From Desulfovibrio ferrophilus (GTDB lineage: Bacteria > Desulfobacterota > Desulfovibrionia > Desulfovibrionales > Desulfovibrionaceae): 64,000 nt of DNA. The translations under genes were made by a program, and so were the position numbers. The notes under the pieces were generated by a model. That model ran no database searches and was not told where the DNA came from. It saw only the letters and a program-made list of their open reading frames with translations. Of the stretch, positions 17,334 through 26,303 are shown piece after piece. The DNA is taken from NCBI RefSeq assembly GCF_003966735.1, contig NZ_AP017378.1:3599501-3663500 (forward strand), given 5' to 3'. How positions within the stretch are numbered: position 1 is the stretch's first letter; each line of letters opens with the position of its first letter.

Positions 17334-18407
17334 TTATTTCTCTACATTCAGGATCACAGCGTGTGCAGGAAACAAAGCCCAGGCCTTGTCGCCGGGAGTC
17401 AGGTTGAGTCGTTGCGCGCTGGAGCGGGTCAGAGTGGAGCAGATCAATGAACCATCGGTCAGACGCAGGATGGCCTCCGCCGCCACCTTGCCAAGCGTGA
17501 TCTTTTCCACCGTGCCGAGCAGCAGGTTGGAGATGCCGAGCTGCGGCTCCTCTTCACCCAGTGCCAAGTGTACATTCGGGGCTTTGATTTGGGCCGTGAG
17601 ATATGCCCCTTCGCGGATGTCGAGTCTGTCCAGGCTGTCCATGGTGATAACGGAGTGGATGTTGAATCCGCCGAGGGTCTGCAGGCTGATTGCGGCCTGG
17701 ATGTCTCCGCGTCCTATGCTGTGTACCTTGGCATAGAATTCATTGCGCGCACTGGTCTTTCGACCATTTTCACGATCCAGAAATTGGCGCAGAATATGTT
17801 CGCGGTCCTGTTGCGGTATGTCCATCAGGGAAACGGCAGTGCTTGTTGCTGTTTGTCCCATGGCCTGTTGTACGACGGGCATGGGCACTCCCTCGCGCAT
17901 GAGTTCCACGGCCCTGGAACGGCGAATCGCTGAAGGATTGCCCGCTTCCTTGGGCAGTCCGCACGCTTGAGCCTGCTCGTAGAATTTGCGTCGTACATGT
18001 GCCGGATCAACGTCAAAAGGGCGTTCTCCGGTTTTGAGATTCAGGACTTCGTCGAGTTGCTGCCAGAGGTTGGCTGGCAAAGGGATCCAACGCGACTGTC
18101 CCAATCCCGTCAATCTCATACGCCCCCGAGCAAGATCCAAGTCGTCAGTTTCCAGTGCCGTGATCTCACCGAGTTTGGCTCCCGTGGTGCGAATCAGTCT
18201 GAAGATGAGCCAAATTCTCTGCCTTGATTCCTTGATGTCACGGCGCTTGGGCTGGTCGGCCCATTGGCCGAAACTTTGGTCCAGACGCTCCAGTTCCAAC
18301 GTGTCCAGGCAGGAAGCTCCGCTGCTTTGATCCGGTGTCTTACTGGATGGATCAATGTCAACGGGGGGGCGACGGGGGTGAGACTCGGTGTGTGGTGATT
18401 CTGCCAT
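17334..18407 (-). CDS. tunR: TunR-type tungstate/molybdate-responsive regulator
   Basis: The first 200 residues resemble a tyrosine recombinase catalytic domain (TTGAKLGEI, then IRRSRAVELM and the helix ending AMGQT), but the key Arg of the first box is Lys, the LGH His is Gln, and the catalytic Tyr is missing, so it should bind DNA without cutting it. The C-terminal 140 residues are two molybdate-binding (TOBE/Mop) repeats. This architecture matches the TunR family described in sulfate reducers, where one group represses TSUP transporter genes. Such a gene is divergent here, with a strong palindrome between. ATG at 18407 has GGAG upstream; a GTG at 18440 is the alternative. Confidence 0.88.
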   Translation of the reverse strand: MAESPHTESHPRRPPVDIDPSSKTPDQSSGASCLDTLELERLDQSFGQWADQPKRRDIKESRQRIWLIFRLIRTTGAKLGEITALETDDLDLARGRMRLTGLGQSRWIPLPANLWQQLDEVLNLKTGERPFDVDPAHVRRKFYEQAQACGLPKEAGNPSAIRRSRAVELMREGVPMPVVQQAMGQTATSTAVSLMDIPQQDREHILRQFLDRENGRKTSARNEFYAKVHSIGRGDIQAAISLQTLGGFNIHSVITMDSLDRLDIREGAYLTAQIKAPNVHLALGEEEPQLGISNLLLGTVEKITLGKVAAEAILRLTDGSLICSTLTRSSAQRLNLTPGDKAWALFPAHAVILNVEK

Positions 18408-18505
18408 GGATGCTCCAAATGCTCTTGCTGTTGAATTCACCAGTAGAAAAATTCATGAAAAATAGAATGACAATCAATTATAGGATCGATATATGGTTAT
18501 TTACA

Positions 18506-18531
18506 GACACGAAAAATATATCATTCGTGTC
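18506..18531. promoter_or_regulatory. Putative TunR operator
   Basis: Perfect 8-base arms GACACGAA and TTCGTGTC around a 10-base A/T-rich centre. It lies between tunR and the TSUP gene, 35 bases before the latter's start, the expected place for a repressor. The size and layout (two arms, short spacer) recall the recombination sites from which TunR sites are thought to descend. I infer binding from context only. Confidence 0.65.
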
Positions 18532-18566
18532 AGTAGATATCAAGCGTTCTTTTGTCAGGAGCTGCC

Positions 18567-19505
18567 ATGTATTTTCCCGTAGCCGATATTACCGTTTCCG
18601 TTTGGGTTCCACCTCTGGTGGCCTTTTGTGTTTCATTCTTTACGTCCATGGGTGGGGTTTCGGGAGCCTTCTTGCTTCTGCCATTTCAAATGACGTTTCT
18701 GGGGTACACCTCGCCATCTGTGAGTGCCACCAACCAGGTTTTTAATATTGTGGCCATACCGAGTGGAGTCTTACGCTATATGCGCGAGGGGCGTATGGTC
18801 TGGCCTTTGACTTGGATCGTGATCATTGGGACCCTTCCTGGGGTGTTTCTGGGAGCCATCATCCGGGTTGCATGGTTGCCGGATCCCAATAGTTTCAAGC
18901 TGTTTGCCGCTGTAGTTCTTGCCTATATCGGGGTGCGCATGACCCGTGATCTGATGGCTGGGCCCGGCAAGAATGGCCGCAAGGCTGCCGAGCAGCATTT
19001 CCAGAACATGGCAGCCAGGTTTCGCTCCAAACAGAATGAGGGAGAAAGCATACGTCCGGTCGAGGTTTTGAGTTTCACCAGAAGTAGGCTGGTCTATCGT
19101 TTCTATGAAGAAACCTTTGATGTCTCCACCATGGGAGTCTCGCTGCTGTGCTTTTTGGTGGGTATTGTGGGGGGTGTCTATGGCATCGGCGGAGGGTCCA
19201 TCGTGGCCCCGTTCTTTGTCTCCATTCTGGGGCTTCCGGTCTATACTGTAGCTGGTGCCGCACTCATGGGAACGTTTGTGACCTCGGTGGCGGGAGTCGC
19301 CTTCTATCAATTCATACAGCCCTGGTATCCGGGGATGCATGTGGCACCGGACTGGTCCCTTGGTTTGTTGTTTGGTCTGGGAGGCATGGCAGGGATGTAC
19401 CTGGGGGCCTGCTGCCAAAAGTATGTCTCTGCACGGGCCATCAAGTGGATGCTTGCGGTCATTCTGCTTTTTACCGCTGCCAAGTACGTTCTGAGTGCCT
19501 TGTAG
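18567..19505 (+). CDS. TSUP (TauE/SafE) family membrane transporter
   Basis: A 312-residue inner-membrane protein with about eight hydrophobic segments in two related halves, each opening with a Gly-rich stretch (FTSMGGVSGAFLLLP and GGVYGIGGGSIVAPF), which is typical of the TSUP family. A charged cytoplasmic loop of about 70 residues splits the halves. AGGAG five bases upstream supports ATG 18567 over a GTG at 18552. Family members export or import sulfonates, sulfite or related anions. The divergent tunR and the operator suggest that this one moves tungstate, molybdate or sulfate-like oxyanions, most likely outward for protection. Confidence 0.88.
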   Translation: MYFPVADITVSVWVPPLVAFCVSFFTSMGGVSGAFLLLPFQMTFLGYTSPSVSATNQVFNIVAIPSGVLRYMREGRMVWPLTWIVIIGTLPGVFLGAIIRVAWLPDPNSFKLFAAVVLAYIGVRMTRDLMAGPGKNGRKAAEQHFQNMAARFRSKQNEGESIRPVEVLSFTRSRLVYRFYEETFDVSTMGVSLLCFLVGIVGGVYGIGGGSIVAPFFVSILGLPVYTVAGAALMGTFVTSVAGVAFYQFIQPWYPGMHVAPDWSLGLLFGLGGMAGMYLGACCQKYVSARAIKWMLAVILLFTAAKYVLSAL

Positions 19506-19565
19506 TCTCAAGCTGGTGTGCCGGGCTCGCACTGCCAGCCTTGGATGAAGGGGCGAAGGCTGGAG

Positions 19566-21212
19566 CTAGCCCTCGTTGCGTATCTTTTTGATGGCGTTGA
19601 TCAGACCGTTGGTGGAACTGTCATGGCTTTCAGACGGTGCGTCACTGGTGAGTTCCGGCTGGATAGCCTGGGCCAGTTGCTTGCCCAGTTCCACTCCCCA
19701 TTGGTCATAGGAATTGATATTCCAGACCGTGCCTTGCACGAAGATCTTGTGCTCGTAGAGGGCAATGAGGGCGCCGAGGGAGTGCGGGGTCAGGCGCTTG
19801 TAAAGGATCGAGTTGCTGGGGCGGTTGCCCATGAAAGAGCGATGGGCCATGAGCTTGCCGATTTCGGGGTCGGTCATTCCCGCAGCGCGCATGTCGGCTT
19901 CGGCCTCCTCGGGGGACTTGCCCTGCATGAGGGCCTCGGTCTGCGCCAGGAAGTTGGAGAGCAGCACATTGTGATGTTTTCCCAGAGGGTTGAGTGGCTG
20001 GACCGGCGCCAGGAAGTCGCTAGGGATCAGTTTGGTACCCTGATGAATCAATTGATAGAAGGCGTGCTGGCCGTTTGTCCCGGGTTCCCCCCAGATGATG
20101 GGGCCTGTGCCGTAATTGACGATCTGACCGTCCAGTGTCGCTGATTTGCCGTTGGATTCCATGTCGCCCTGTTGGAAGTAGGCCGGGAAGCGTGACAGGT
20201 ACTGGTCATAGGGCAGGATGGCGTGGGTGCCGCAGGAAAAGAAGTTGTTGTACCAGATGCCCAGCATGGCCATGACCACGGGTATGTTCTCTTCCAGCGG
20301 GGTGGTGCGGAAATGATTGTCCACCTCATGGGCGCCTGCGAGCAGTTCCTCGAATCGGTCCATGCCGATGCTCAGGGCGATGGGCAAGCCGATGGCTGAC
20401 CACAGGGAGTAGCGCCCTCCCACCCAGTCCCAGAATTCAAACATGTTGGCGGAGTCGATACCGAAGTCGGTCACGGCCGGGCCATTGGTAGACAGGGCTA
20501 CGAAATGTTTTGCCACGTGTTTTTTGTTGCCTGCGGCCTCCAGAAACCAGGCGCGCGCAGTGGCGGCGTTCATCATGGTTTCCTGAGTGGTGAACGACTT
20601 GGAAGCCACGATGAAGAGGGTTGTTTCCGGGTTCAGCAACTTCAGGGTTTCAGCCATGTGCGTGCCGTCCACATTGGAGACGAAATGTGCGCGGGGGCCG
20701 TCGGCATAGTGTGCCAGCGCGGTGGTCACCATGTGCGGGCCGAGGTCCGAACCGCCAATGCCGATGTTGACCACATCAGCCACCGGGCGACCGGTATAGC
20801 CGGTCCATTTGCCGGAGCGTACGGACTTGGTGAAGGTTCGCATCTGCTGGAGCACGGCGTTGACTCCGGGCATCACATCTTTTTCGTTTACCAGCATGGG
20901 GGTGTTTGAGCGGTTGCGCAGGGCCACGTGCAGCACCGCCCGATCCTCGGTGGTGTTGATTTTTTCGCCTGCAAACATGGCCTGCAGACGTTCGGGCACA
21001 CCTGTGGAACGGGCCAGGTCCATCAGCAGACTCATGGTCTTTTCTGTGATGCGGTTCTTGGAGTAGTCGAACAGGATGTCTCCCAAGCGCAGGGAGAATG
21101 TGCTGAATCTCTCGGGATCATTGCTGAAGAGTTCCCGCATGTGCAGGCTTTCGATCTCGAGGTAATGCCCCTCCAGGGCCTTCCACTGGGGGGAAGCGGT
21201 CAACGTAGACAT
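19566..21212 (-). CDS. pgi: Glucose-6-phosphate isomerase
   Basis: Interconverts glucose 6-phosphate and fructose 6-phosphate (EC 5.3.1.9). The 548-residue length equals that of the E. coli enzyme. Visible signatures include [23 protein letters not shown] and the active-site regions [13 protein letters not shown] and the C-terminal [12 protein letters not shown]. The start at 21212 follows AGGAGAGAGG; an upstream ATG lacks one. It lies 97 bases after the TRAP transporter on the same strand but has no obvious functional link with it. Confidence 0.96.
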   Translation of the reverse strand: MSTLTASPQWKALEGHYLEIESLHMRELFSNDPERFSTFSLRLGDILFDYSKNRITEKTMSLLMDLARSTGVPERLQAMFAGEKINTTEDRAVLHVALRNRSNTPMLVNEKDVMPGVNAVLQQMRTFTKSVRSGKWTGYTGRPVADVVNIGIGGSDLGPHMVTTALAHYADGPRAHFVSNVDGTHMAETLKLLNPETTLFIVASKSFTTQETMMNAATARAWFLEAAGNKKHVAKHFVALSTNGPAVTDFGIDSANMFEFWDWVGGRYSLWSAIGLPIALSIGMDRFEELLAGAHEVDNHFRTTPLEENIPVVMAMLGIWYNNFFSCGTHAILPYDQYLSRFPAYFQQGDMESNGKSATLDGQIVNYGTGPIIWGEPGTNGQHAFYQLIHQGTKLIPSDFLAPVQPLNPLGKHHNVLLSNFLAQTEALMQGKSPEEAEADMRAAGMTDPEIGKLMAHRSFMGNRPSNSILYKRLTPHSLGALIALYEHKIFVQGTVWNINSYDQWGVELGKQLAQAIQPELTSDAPSESHDSSTNGLINAIKKIRNEG

Positions 21213-21309
21213 GGCCTCTCTCCTGTTCGTGAATGAATGCAAGCGTTTCTAACCGCATTGTAGAATGGGCGAATTGGCGCTTTGTGTCAACGCGTGGAGA
21301 GCAGACTTG

Positions 21310-22623
21310 CTAGTACATGAGGTTGGGCAGGCATAAAATGACCTGCGGGAACAGGAACAGCAGGGCGATGCCCACGACAATGGCCCACATGAAGGGAATG
21401 ATGCCCTTGAAGATGGATTCCAGCGTGATGCCGGGGATGATGGATTGCGCTGTGCCATAGACCACATAGACGTTGATGCCCACCGGAGGGGTGATGACGC
21501 CCATCTGCGTGATCAGCACGATAATGATGCCGAACCAGATGGGATCATAGCCCAGATTGGTGACCACCGGGTAGAAGACCGGGATGGTCAGCATGATGAG
21601 GGCCAGGGCGTCCATGAAGCAACCACCCAGAAAATAGATGAGGACGATAACGGCCATAACCAGGAACGCAGGCAGTTCGAAGCCTGCGACCCACGAGGCC
21701 ACGTTGAAGGGGATGCGGGTCACGGCCAGGAACTTGCCGAAGACGATGGCTCCGGCCACCAGGAACAGCACCATGCTGGAAGTACGCAGGGTTTCGTAGA
21801 GCGAATTGACAAAGGCCTTCCAGCTGAGCTGCCGCTTGATGAGCGAGAGTGCCAATACGCCCAGTACGCCGATGGATGCGGCTTCGGTGGGGGTGAACCA
21901 GCCGAAGAACATGCCACCAATGACCAGGCCGAAAACAATGAGCGTGTCGATGAGTCCGAGCAGGGATTTGAGCTTGGCTGCAGTGCTGAATTTTTCGCCA
22001 GCGGGTCCCAGCTCCGGGTTGCGGTGACACTGGATGGCGATGGCGGCGATGAACAGCACGGTCAGCATCAGTGCGGGCAGGATGCCTGCCACAAACAGGG
22101 CACCGATGGATTGCTCGGTCAGGACGCCGTAGACGATGAGTACAACGGACGGAGGCATGATCATGCCCAGTCCACCACCCGAGGCAACACTGCCTGCAGC
22201 CAGGGAGTTTGCGTAGCCGTAGCGTTTCATTTCGGGAATACCTACGGTGGCCATGGTGGCGGCGGTAGCAGGGCTGGAGCCACAAACGGCGCCGAATGCC
22301 GTGCAGGCGCTGACCGTGGCCATGGCTAATCCACCCTGAACATGTCCGAAGAAATGGTAGGCGGTGCTGTAGAGTCTGCGGCTGATACCGCTATTGAAGG
22401 CTAGCTGTCCCATCAGGATGAACAGCGGGATGGTGGACAGGCTGTAGGACGAAAATGCGTCGTAGACGCTGCGGGACAGCAGGTTCATTCCGCCCTTGGA
22501 GGACGTGAGGAAGGAAAAACCGATGAATCCGGTGAGGGTCATGACGTAGGCCACGGGCATCCGGGTCATGAACAGGGCGATCATGACGACGATGCCGATG
22601 ATGCCCACAAGGGTCGCGTCCAT
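21310..22623 (-). CDS. dctM: TRAP transporter large membrane subunit DctM
   Basis: A 437-residue membrane protein with about twelve hydrophobic segments, the channel-forming part of a TRAP transporter for organic acids. Typical sequences are FILMGQLAFNSGI, TVSACTAFGAVCGSSPATAATMATVGIPEMKRYGY and GGFTPTEAA-like WFTPTEAASIGV. It starts two bases after the stop of dctQ. Uptake is driven by the sodium or proton gradient. Confidence 0.94.
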   Translation of the reverse strand: MDATLVGIIGIVVMIALFMTRMPVAYVMTLTGFIGFSFLTSSKGGMNLLSRSVYDAFSSYSLSTIPLFILMGQLAFNSGISRRLYSTAYHFFGHVQGGLAMATVSACTAFGAVCGSSPATAATMATVGIPEMKRYGYANSLAAGSVASGGGLGMIMPPSVVLIVYGVLTEQSIGALFVAGILPALMLTVLFIAAIAIQCHRNPELGPAGEKFSTAAKLKSLLGLIDTLIVFGLVIGGMFFGWFTPTEAASIGVLGVLALSLIKRQLSWKAFVNSLYETLRTSSMVLFLVAGAIVFGKFLAVTRIPFNVASWVAGFELPAFLVMAVIVLIYFLGGCFMDALALIMLTIPVFYPVVTNLGYDPIWFGIIIVLITQMGVITPPVGINVYVVYGTAQSIIPGITLESIFKGIIPFMWAIVVGIALLFLFPQVILCLPNLMY

Positions 22624-22625
22624 GG

Positions 22626-23111
22626 CTATTCCCCGTCCTTGCTAAAGAAGCGCATGACATCTCCGAAAATGCCCAGAGCAAAGACCAAAAAGCCGAAGCC
22701 CAGAGCATAGACAACATAGTATTCTGGGAGCTCCAGATTCATGGACACGGTTCCGGCCCGGTTCAATGTGCCTGCATAGAGGGCCATGCGCCAGCAAACC
22801 AGGGCGAACAGGGCCAGGGCAGCCAGGTCCGTGATCAGCTTGATGATGTCCCGGGTGCGACGGGAGAAGCGCCGGACGACGATTTCGACCCCGATGTGCA
22901 CCCGTTGCGAATGGGCGTAGGGCAATGAGAGGCCTACGGCCAGCGTGGCCAAAATGGTGACGATTTCCTCGGAGCCGAAGATGGGGGTGTTGAAGCCGCC
23001 CCGGCCTAGGACATCGGCCCCGGTCAGGAATGCCATACCCATCAGGCAGCAGGCAGCCAGGATTTTCATGACCGCTTCGAGCTTGGCCAACAGGGCGAGA
23101 TAGGTCTTCAT
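22626..23111 (-). CDS. dctQ: TRAP transporter small membrane subunit DctQ
   Basis: A 161-residue membrane protein with four hydrophobic segments. The DctQ features are ADVLGR near residue 30 and the SQRVHIGVE sequence near residue 68. It sits between dctP and dctM, the usual order, and would bridge the binding protein and the large subunit. Confidence 0.92.
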   Translation of the reverse strand: MKTYLALLAKLEAVMKILAACCLMGMAFLTGADVLGRGGFNTPIFGSEEIVTILATLAVGLSLPYAHSQRVHIGVEIVVRRFSRRTRDIIKLITDLAALALFALVCWRMALYAGTLNRAGTVSMNLELPEYYVVYALGFGFLVFALGIFGDVMRFFSKDGE

Positions 23112-23206
23112 GGGTGTGTCCGAGGCGTTTGTTCAAACAGGCAGGGAGGTTGACCAAGAAGTCATCCCCCCTGCCCGGAGTGTTGTTCGTTAATAATCCT
23201 GAGTCG

Positions 23207-24211
23207 CTATTGCAGCGAATTCAAGGTTGCGACGATGTAATCCAGGACGGCTTTTCCGTCCAGCCCCTTCTTGGTGGCCTCGGCGGTGTAAGCCTCCAGC
23301 ATGGGGGCGCAAGCAGCTTTCCAGCGATCCGTTTCGGCGTCGGCCAAGGGGATGACTTCGCCGCCTTGAGCCTTGAAGAATTCCATTCCTGCCTTGTCGC
23401 TGTCGTCCCAGGCCTGACCATGTTTACCCGACCATTCGGCATTGATTTCCAAGATGGCCTTTTGAGCATCGGCCGGAATTTCTGCCCAGCGATCCTTGTT
23501 CATGACCACGAAGAAGGTGGTGGTGTAGGCTACGGCGCCCGAATCGGTCATGTAGTCCACGACTTCGCCCATCTTCCAACCTTTGTTGGTTTCCACGGGG
23601 TACATGCCACCGTTGACCACGCCTTTCTGGATGGCCTGGTAAGAGTCAGGCATGGACATGGCCACCGGAGTGCCACCCAGTGCCGAGACGACTTTGGCGG
23701 AGTTGCCTGTGGCGCGCAGTTTGAGGCCCTTCATGTCCTCAATGCTTCGGACGGGTTTCTTGGCGGTATGCAGCAGTCCCGGTCCATGGGCATGGAAGTA
23801 CATGACCTGGACATCGTCAAATTCCTTGGGTTGAAACTTTTCATTCACGCCATTGGCGACTTTGGTGGCAACCACACCACTTTGGTAGCCCAGAGGCAGG
23901 TCCACGGCGGCCATGACGGGGAAGCGGCCGCGAGAATAGGCCAACACGGAGAAACCGATGTCCGACAGGCCTTCCACAACGCCGTCGTAGCACTGTTTGG
24001 CCTTGGTCAGAGTGCCGCCGGGGAAGTAGTCGATGCTGACGGCTCCACCCGTGCGCTTCTCTACTTCTTTGCACCAGGCTTCGGCCAATTGGGATTGGAC
24101 GTGGGTCGGCGGAAAGAAGTTCGAGTAGGTCAGCTTAACGTTCCCTGCCTGTGCGGGAAGGGCAGTGCTGAGGACGGCCAGGGTCAGGGCAGCCAGTAGC
24201 AGTTTCTTCAT
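23207..24211 (-). CDS. dctP: TRAP transporter periplasmic binding protein DctP
   Basis: A 334-residue protein with a clean signal peptide (residues 1-22, cleavage after AQA). The family pattern VKLTYSNFFPPTH at the mature N-terminus and LRATGNSAKVVSALGGTPVAM in the middle, with the Arg that binds a carboxylate, mark it as a DctP-type protein. The ligand is a carboxylic acid not further defined here. It is the first transporter gene after a TetR regulator on the same strand. Confidence 0.93.
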   Translation of the reverse strand: MKKLLLAALTLAVLSTALPAQAGNVKLTYSNFFPPTHVQSQLAEAWCKEVEKRTGGAVSIDYFPGGTLTKAKQCYDGVVEGLSDIGFSVLAYSRGRFPVMAAVDLPLGYQSGVVATKVANGVNEKFQPKEFDDVQVMYFHAHGPGLLHTAKKPVRSIEDMKGLKLRATGNSAKVVSALGGTPVAMSMPDSYQAIQKGVVNGGMYPVETNKGWKMGEVVDYMTDSGAVAYTTTFFVVMNKDRWAEIPADAQKAILEINAEWSGKHGQAWDDSDKAGMEFFKAQGGEVIPLADAETDRWKAACAPMLEAYTAEATKKGLDGKAVLDYIVATLNSLQ

Positions 24212-24271
24212 GGGTTCCTCCGTGTGATGTGTTCGATATCGTTCATCGGCCCCAGCGGGTGCCGATAGTTG

Positions 24272-24865
24272 CTAGCCTTGCGGTTTCAAACCGTTGGCCC
24301 GCGCCAGGGTCAGTGCGGCTTGGCGGACGTCGGTCTTATCCAGAACTCCGGTACCCAATGCGCTGTGGATCAGGAATCCTTCGAATAGTGCGGTGTTTAG
24401 GGCTCCGATCTTTTCTGCCGGGTAACCGCTATTCACATGATTTCCCACCAATGCGGCAAAGAGTTCGTTGGAAAGTCGGTATGCTCCCTGGTTCAGAGCC
24501 TGGCGCAATGTTTCGTTGCGTGTGGCGTGCATGGTGAATTCCAGAAAGATGCGGGACCAGTCCTGATCGTCGATGATTGTTTCCAGGAAATCCCAGATGA
24601 TCCCCATGGCCTCGTCCAGGTCATGGGTTATTGGGAAATGGTTGTCGCGTTGCTCCCGGTAGGACTTGAGCTTGCCTTCAATGATCTTCAGGAACAGCTC
24701 TCCTTTGCTTTCCCAATGGCGATAAAAGCAGCCCTTGGAATACCCCGCCTCCGCTGTGATTTCGGCGATGGAGGTCTTGGTGAAACCTTTCTGACCGAAC
24801 AAGCTGATGGCGGAAGCCTCCAATTCGAGACGTGTCTGTTGAGATTTTTCTTGTTGTTTCTTCAT
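24272..24865 (-). CDS. TetR/AcrR-family transcriptional regulator
   Basis: A 197-residue regulator with the TetR helix-turn-helix at about 33-52 (TSIAEITAEAGYSKGCFYRH) and a variable C-terminal ligand domain. It lies 60 bases upstream of dctP on the same strand. A perfect 15-base palindrome 43 bases upstream of its start is the likely operator, so it probably represses itself together with the TRAP genes. Confidence 0.9.
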   Translation of the reverse strand: MKKQQEKSQQTRLELEASAISLFGQKGFTKTSIAEITAEAGYSKGCFYRHWESKGELFLKIIEGKLKSYREQRDNHFPITHDLDEAMGIIWDFLETIIDDQDWSRIFLEFTMHATRNETLRQALNQGAYRLSNELFAALVGNHVNSGYPAEKIGALNTALFEGFLIHSALGTGVLDKTDVRQAALTLARANGLKPQG

Positions 24866-24908
24866 AATATTAGCCAGTTGCGTTGTTTTTGCGACCGGGC
24901 GTCAAAAA

Positions 24909-24923
24909 GTGACCGTCGGTCAC
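24909..24923. promoter_or_regulatory. Putative TetR-family operator
   Basis: GTGACCGTCGGTCAC: perfect 6-base arms around a 3-base centre, between the tetR gene and the divergent epimerase gene. Size and position fit autoregulation. Confidence 0.62.
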
Positions 24924-25096
24924 AAGAGATGATCGATTATCTCTTGTTGCCAACGCTGTCAAGAGGTGGCGGATATATTATTCAGACTACCCACGAGGTT
25001 AGGCTTGCCTCACGGCGCGCTCTTTGCAACAAGAACACAGGGCTGTCAGCTTTTCGGCGTAGGCGGCAACAAAGCGATTGAGCAAAGAGGGCATCA

Positions 25097-26053
25097 ATGC
25101 ATCTGAGAAAACGTGTTCTGGTCACGGGTGGTTCAGGATTTCTGGGATCGTTCCTGTGCGAGAGGTTGCTCGATGAGGGGAACGACGTGTTGTGTGCGGA
25201 CAACTTCTTCACCGGCGCACGCGGGAATGTCGCGCACCTGATGGGGCAGCCGAATTTCGAGTTGATGCGCCATGACGTCACTTTCCCGCTGTATGTTGAG
25301 GTTGACGAAATTTATAATTTGGCTTGCCCTGCCTCCCCCATCCACTATCAGTACGACCCAGTGCAAACGACCAAGACTTCCATTCATGGGGCCATTAACA
25401 TGCTGGGGCTGGCCAAGCGGGTCAAAGCCAAGATTCTTCAGGCCAGCACTTCAGAGGTCTATGGTGATCCGGAGATTCATCCTCAAACCGAGGATTACTG
25501 GGGCCGGGTCAACCCCATTGGTGAGCGTGCCTGTTATGACGAAGGCAAGCGATGCGCAGAAACTCTGTTTTTTGATTACAACCGGCAGCACAGGCTGCGC
25601 ATCAAGGTCTGCCGCATTTTCAATACCTATGGCCCCCGCATGCATCCCAACGACGGGCGTGTGGTCTCTAATTTCATTGTCCAGGCGCTCAAAGGCGAGC
25701 CGATCACCGTGTATGGCGATGGTTCCCAGACCCGCTCGTTTTGTTATGTGGATGATCTGATCAATGGCATGATTCGCCTGATGGGCACTGCCGACGAGTT
25801 TACCGGTCCCATGAACCTGGGGAATCCGGATGAGTTTACCATCCTTGAATTGGCCACGAAGGTGATCGATCTGGTGGGGAGCAAGTCCGAGGTGGTCTTC
25901 AAGCCTTTACCCGGGGATGATCCTCGTCAGCGCAAGCCTGATATTACTTTGGCGCGTGAGACCATCGATTGGGAACCTTTAGTGCGGCTTGACGATGGGC
26001 TGGTAAAGACCGTCGCCTATTTTGAAGAGCTGTTCACACAGGGCGTGATCTAG
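25097..26053 (+). CDS. UDP-glucuronate decarboxylase (UDP-xylose synthase)
   Basis: A 318-residue short-chain dehydrogenase of the extended type. NAD binds at GGSGFLG (11-17), the catalytic Ser lies in STSEVYGDP, and the Tyr and Lys in YDEGK (147-151). The YDEGKR sequence and the RRKPDI-like QRKPDITLA near the end are characteristic of UDP-xylose synthases (EC 4.1.1.35), which make UDP-xylose for surface polysaccharide. The gene has its own terminator and no linked glycan genes. A related dTDP-sugar or UDP-sugar epimerase is the alternative. Confidence 0.88.
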   Translation: MHLRKRVLVTGGSGFLGSFLCERLLDEGNDVLCADNFFTGARGNVAHLMGQPNFELMRHDVTFPLYVEVDEIYNLACPASPIHYQYDPVQTTKTSIHGAINMLGLAKRVKAKILQASTSEVYGDPEIHPQTEDYWGRVNPIGERACYDEGKRCAETLFFDYNRQHRLRIKVCRIFNTYGPRMHPNDGRVVSNFIVQALKGEPITVYGDGSQTRSFCYVDDLINGMIRLMGTADEFTGPMNLGNPDEFTILELATKVIDLVGSKSEVVFKPLPGDDPRQRKPDITLARETIDWEPLVRLDDGLVKTVAYFEELFTQGVI

Positions 26054-26087
26054 AGAATTCCACCGGGAATCTGCATATTCATTGTGA

Positions 26088-26113
26088 GGCCGCGTCATAA
26101 CGCGGCCTTTTTT
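26088..26113 (+). terminator. Rho-independent terminator
   Basis: GGCCGCG and CGCGGCC form a 7-base stem with a 6-base loop followed by six T, 34 bases after the epimerase stop. Confidence 0.88.
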
Positions 26114-26303
26114 GTTTGCGAGGATCAGTGGCACATGTTTCTTGTGATCAGTTGAATGGAAAATGCAGTTAAAGGCGCTTTCGGAGTGGACTGGAATTGC
26201 CTTGCCGTGGGCCTCTGAGAATCACTTGAGCTCTAGTCAAATCAGTGTATTTGTCCCTGTTCTGTGGTATAAGGCATCACGAACACGAACACGGAGAAAG
26301 CTC

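Noticed and set aside
17334-18407. Active integrase or mobile element
   Set aside because: The recombinase-like domain has lost the catalytic Tyr and other residues and is fused to oxyanion-binding repeats. No attachment repeats or other mobile genes are near.
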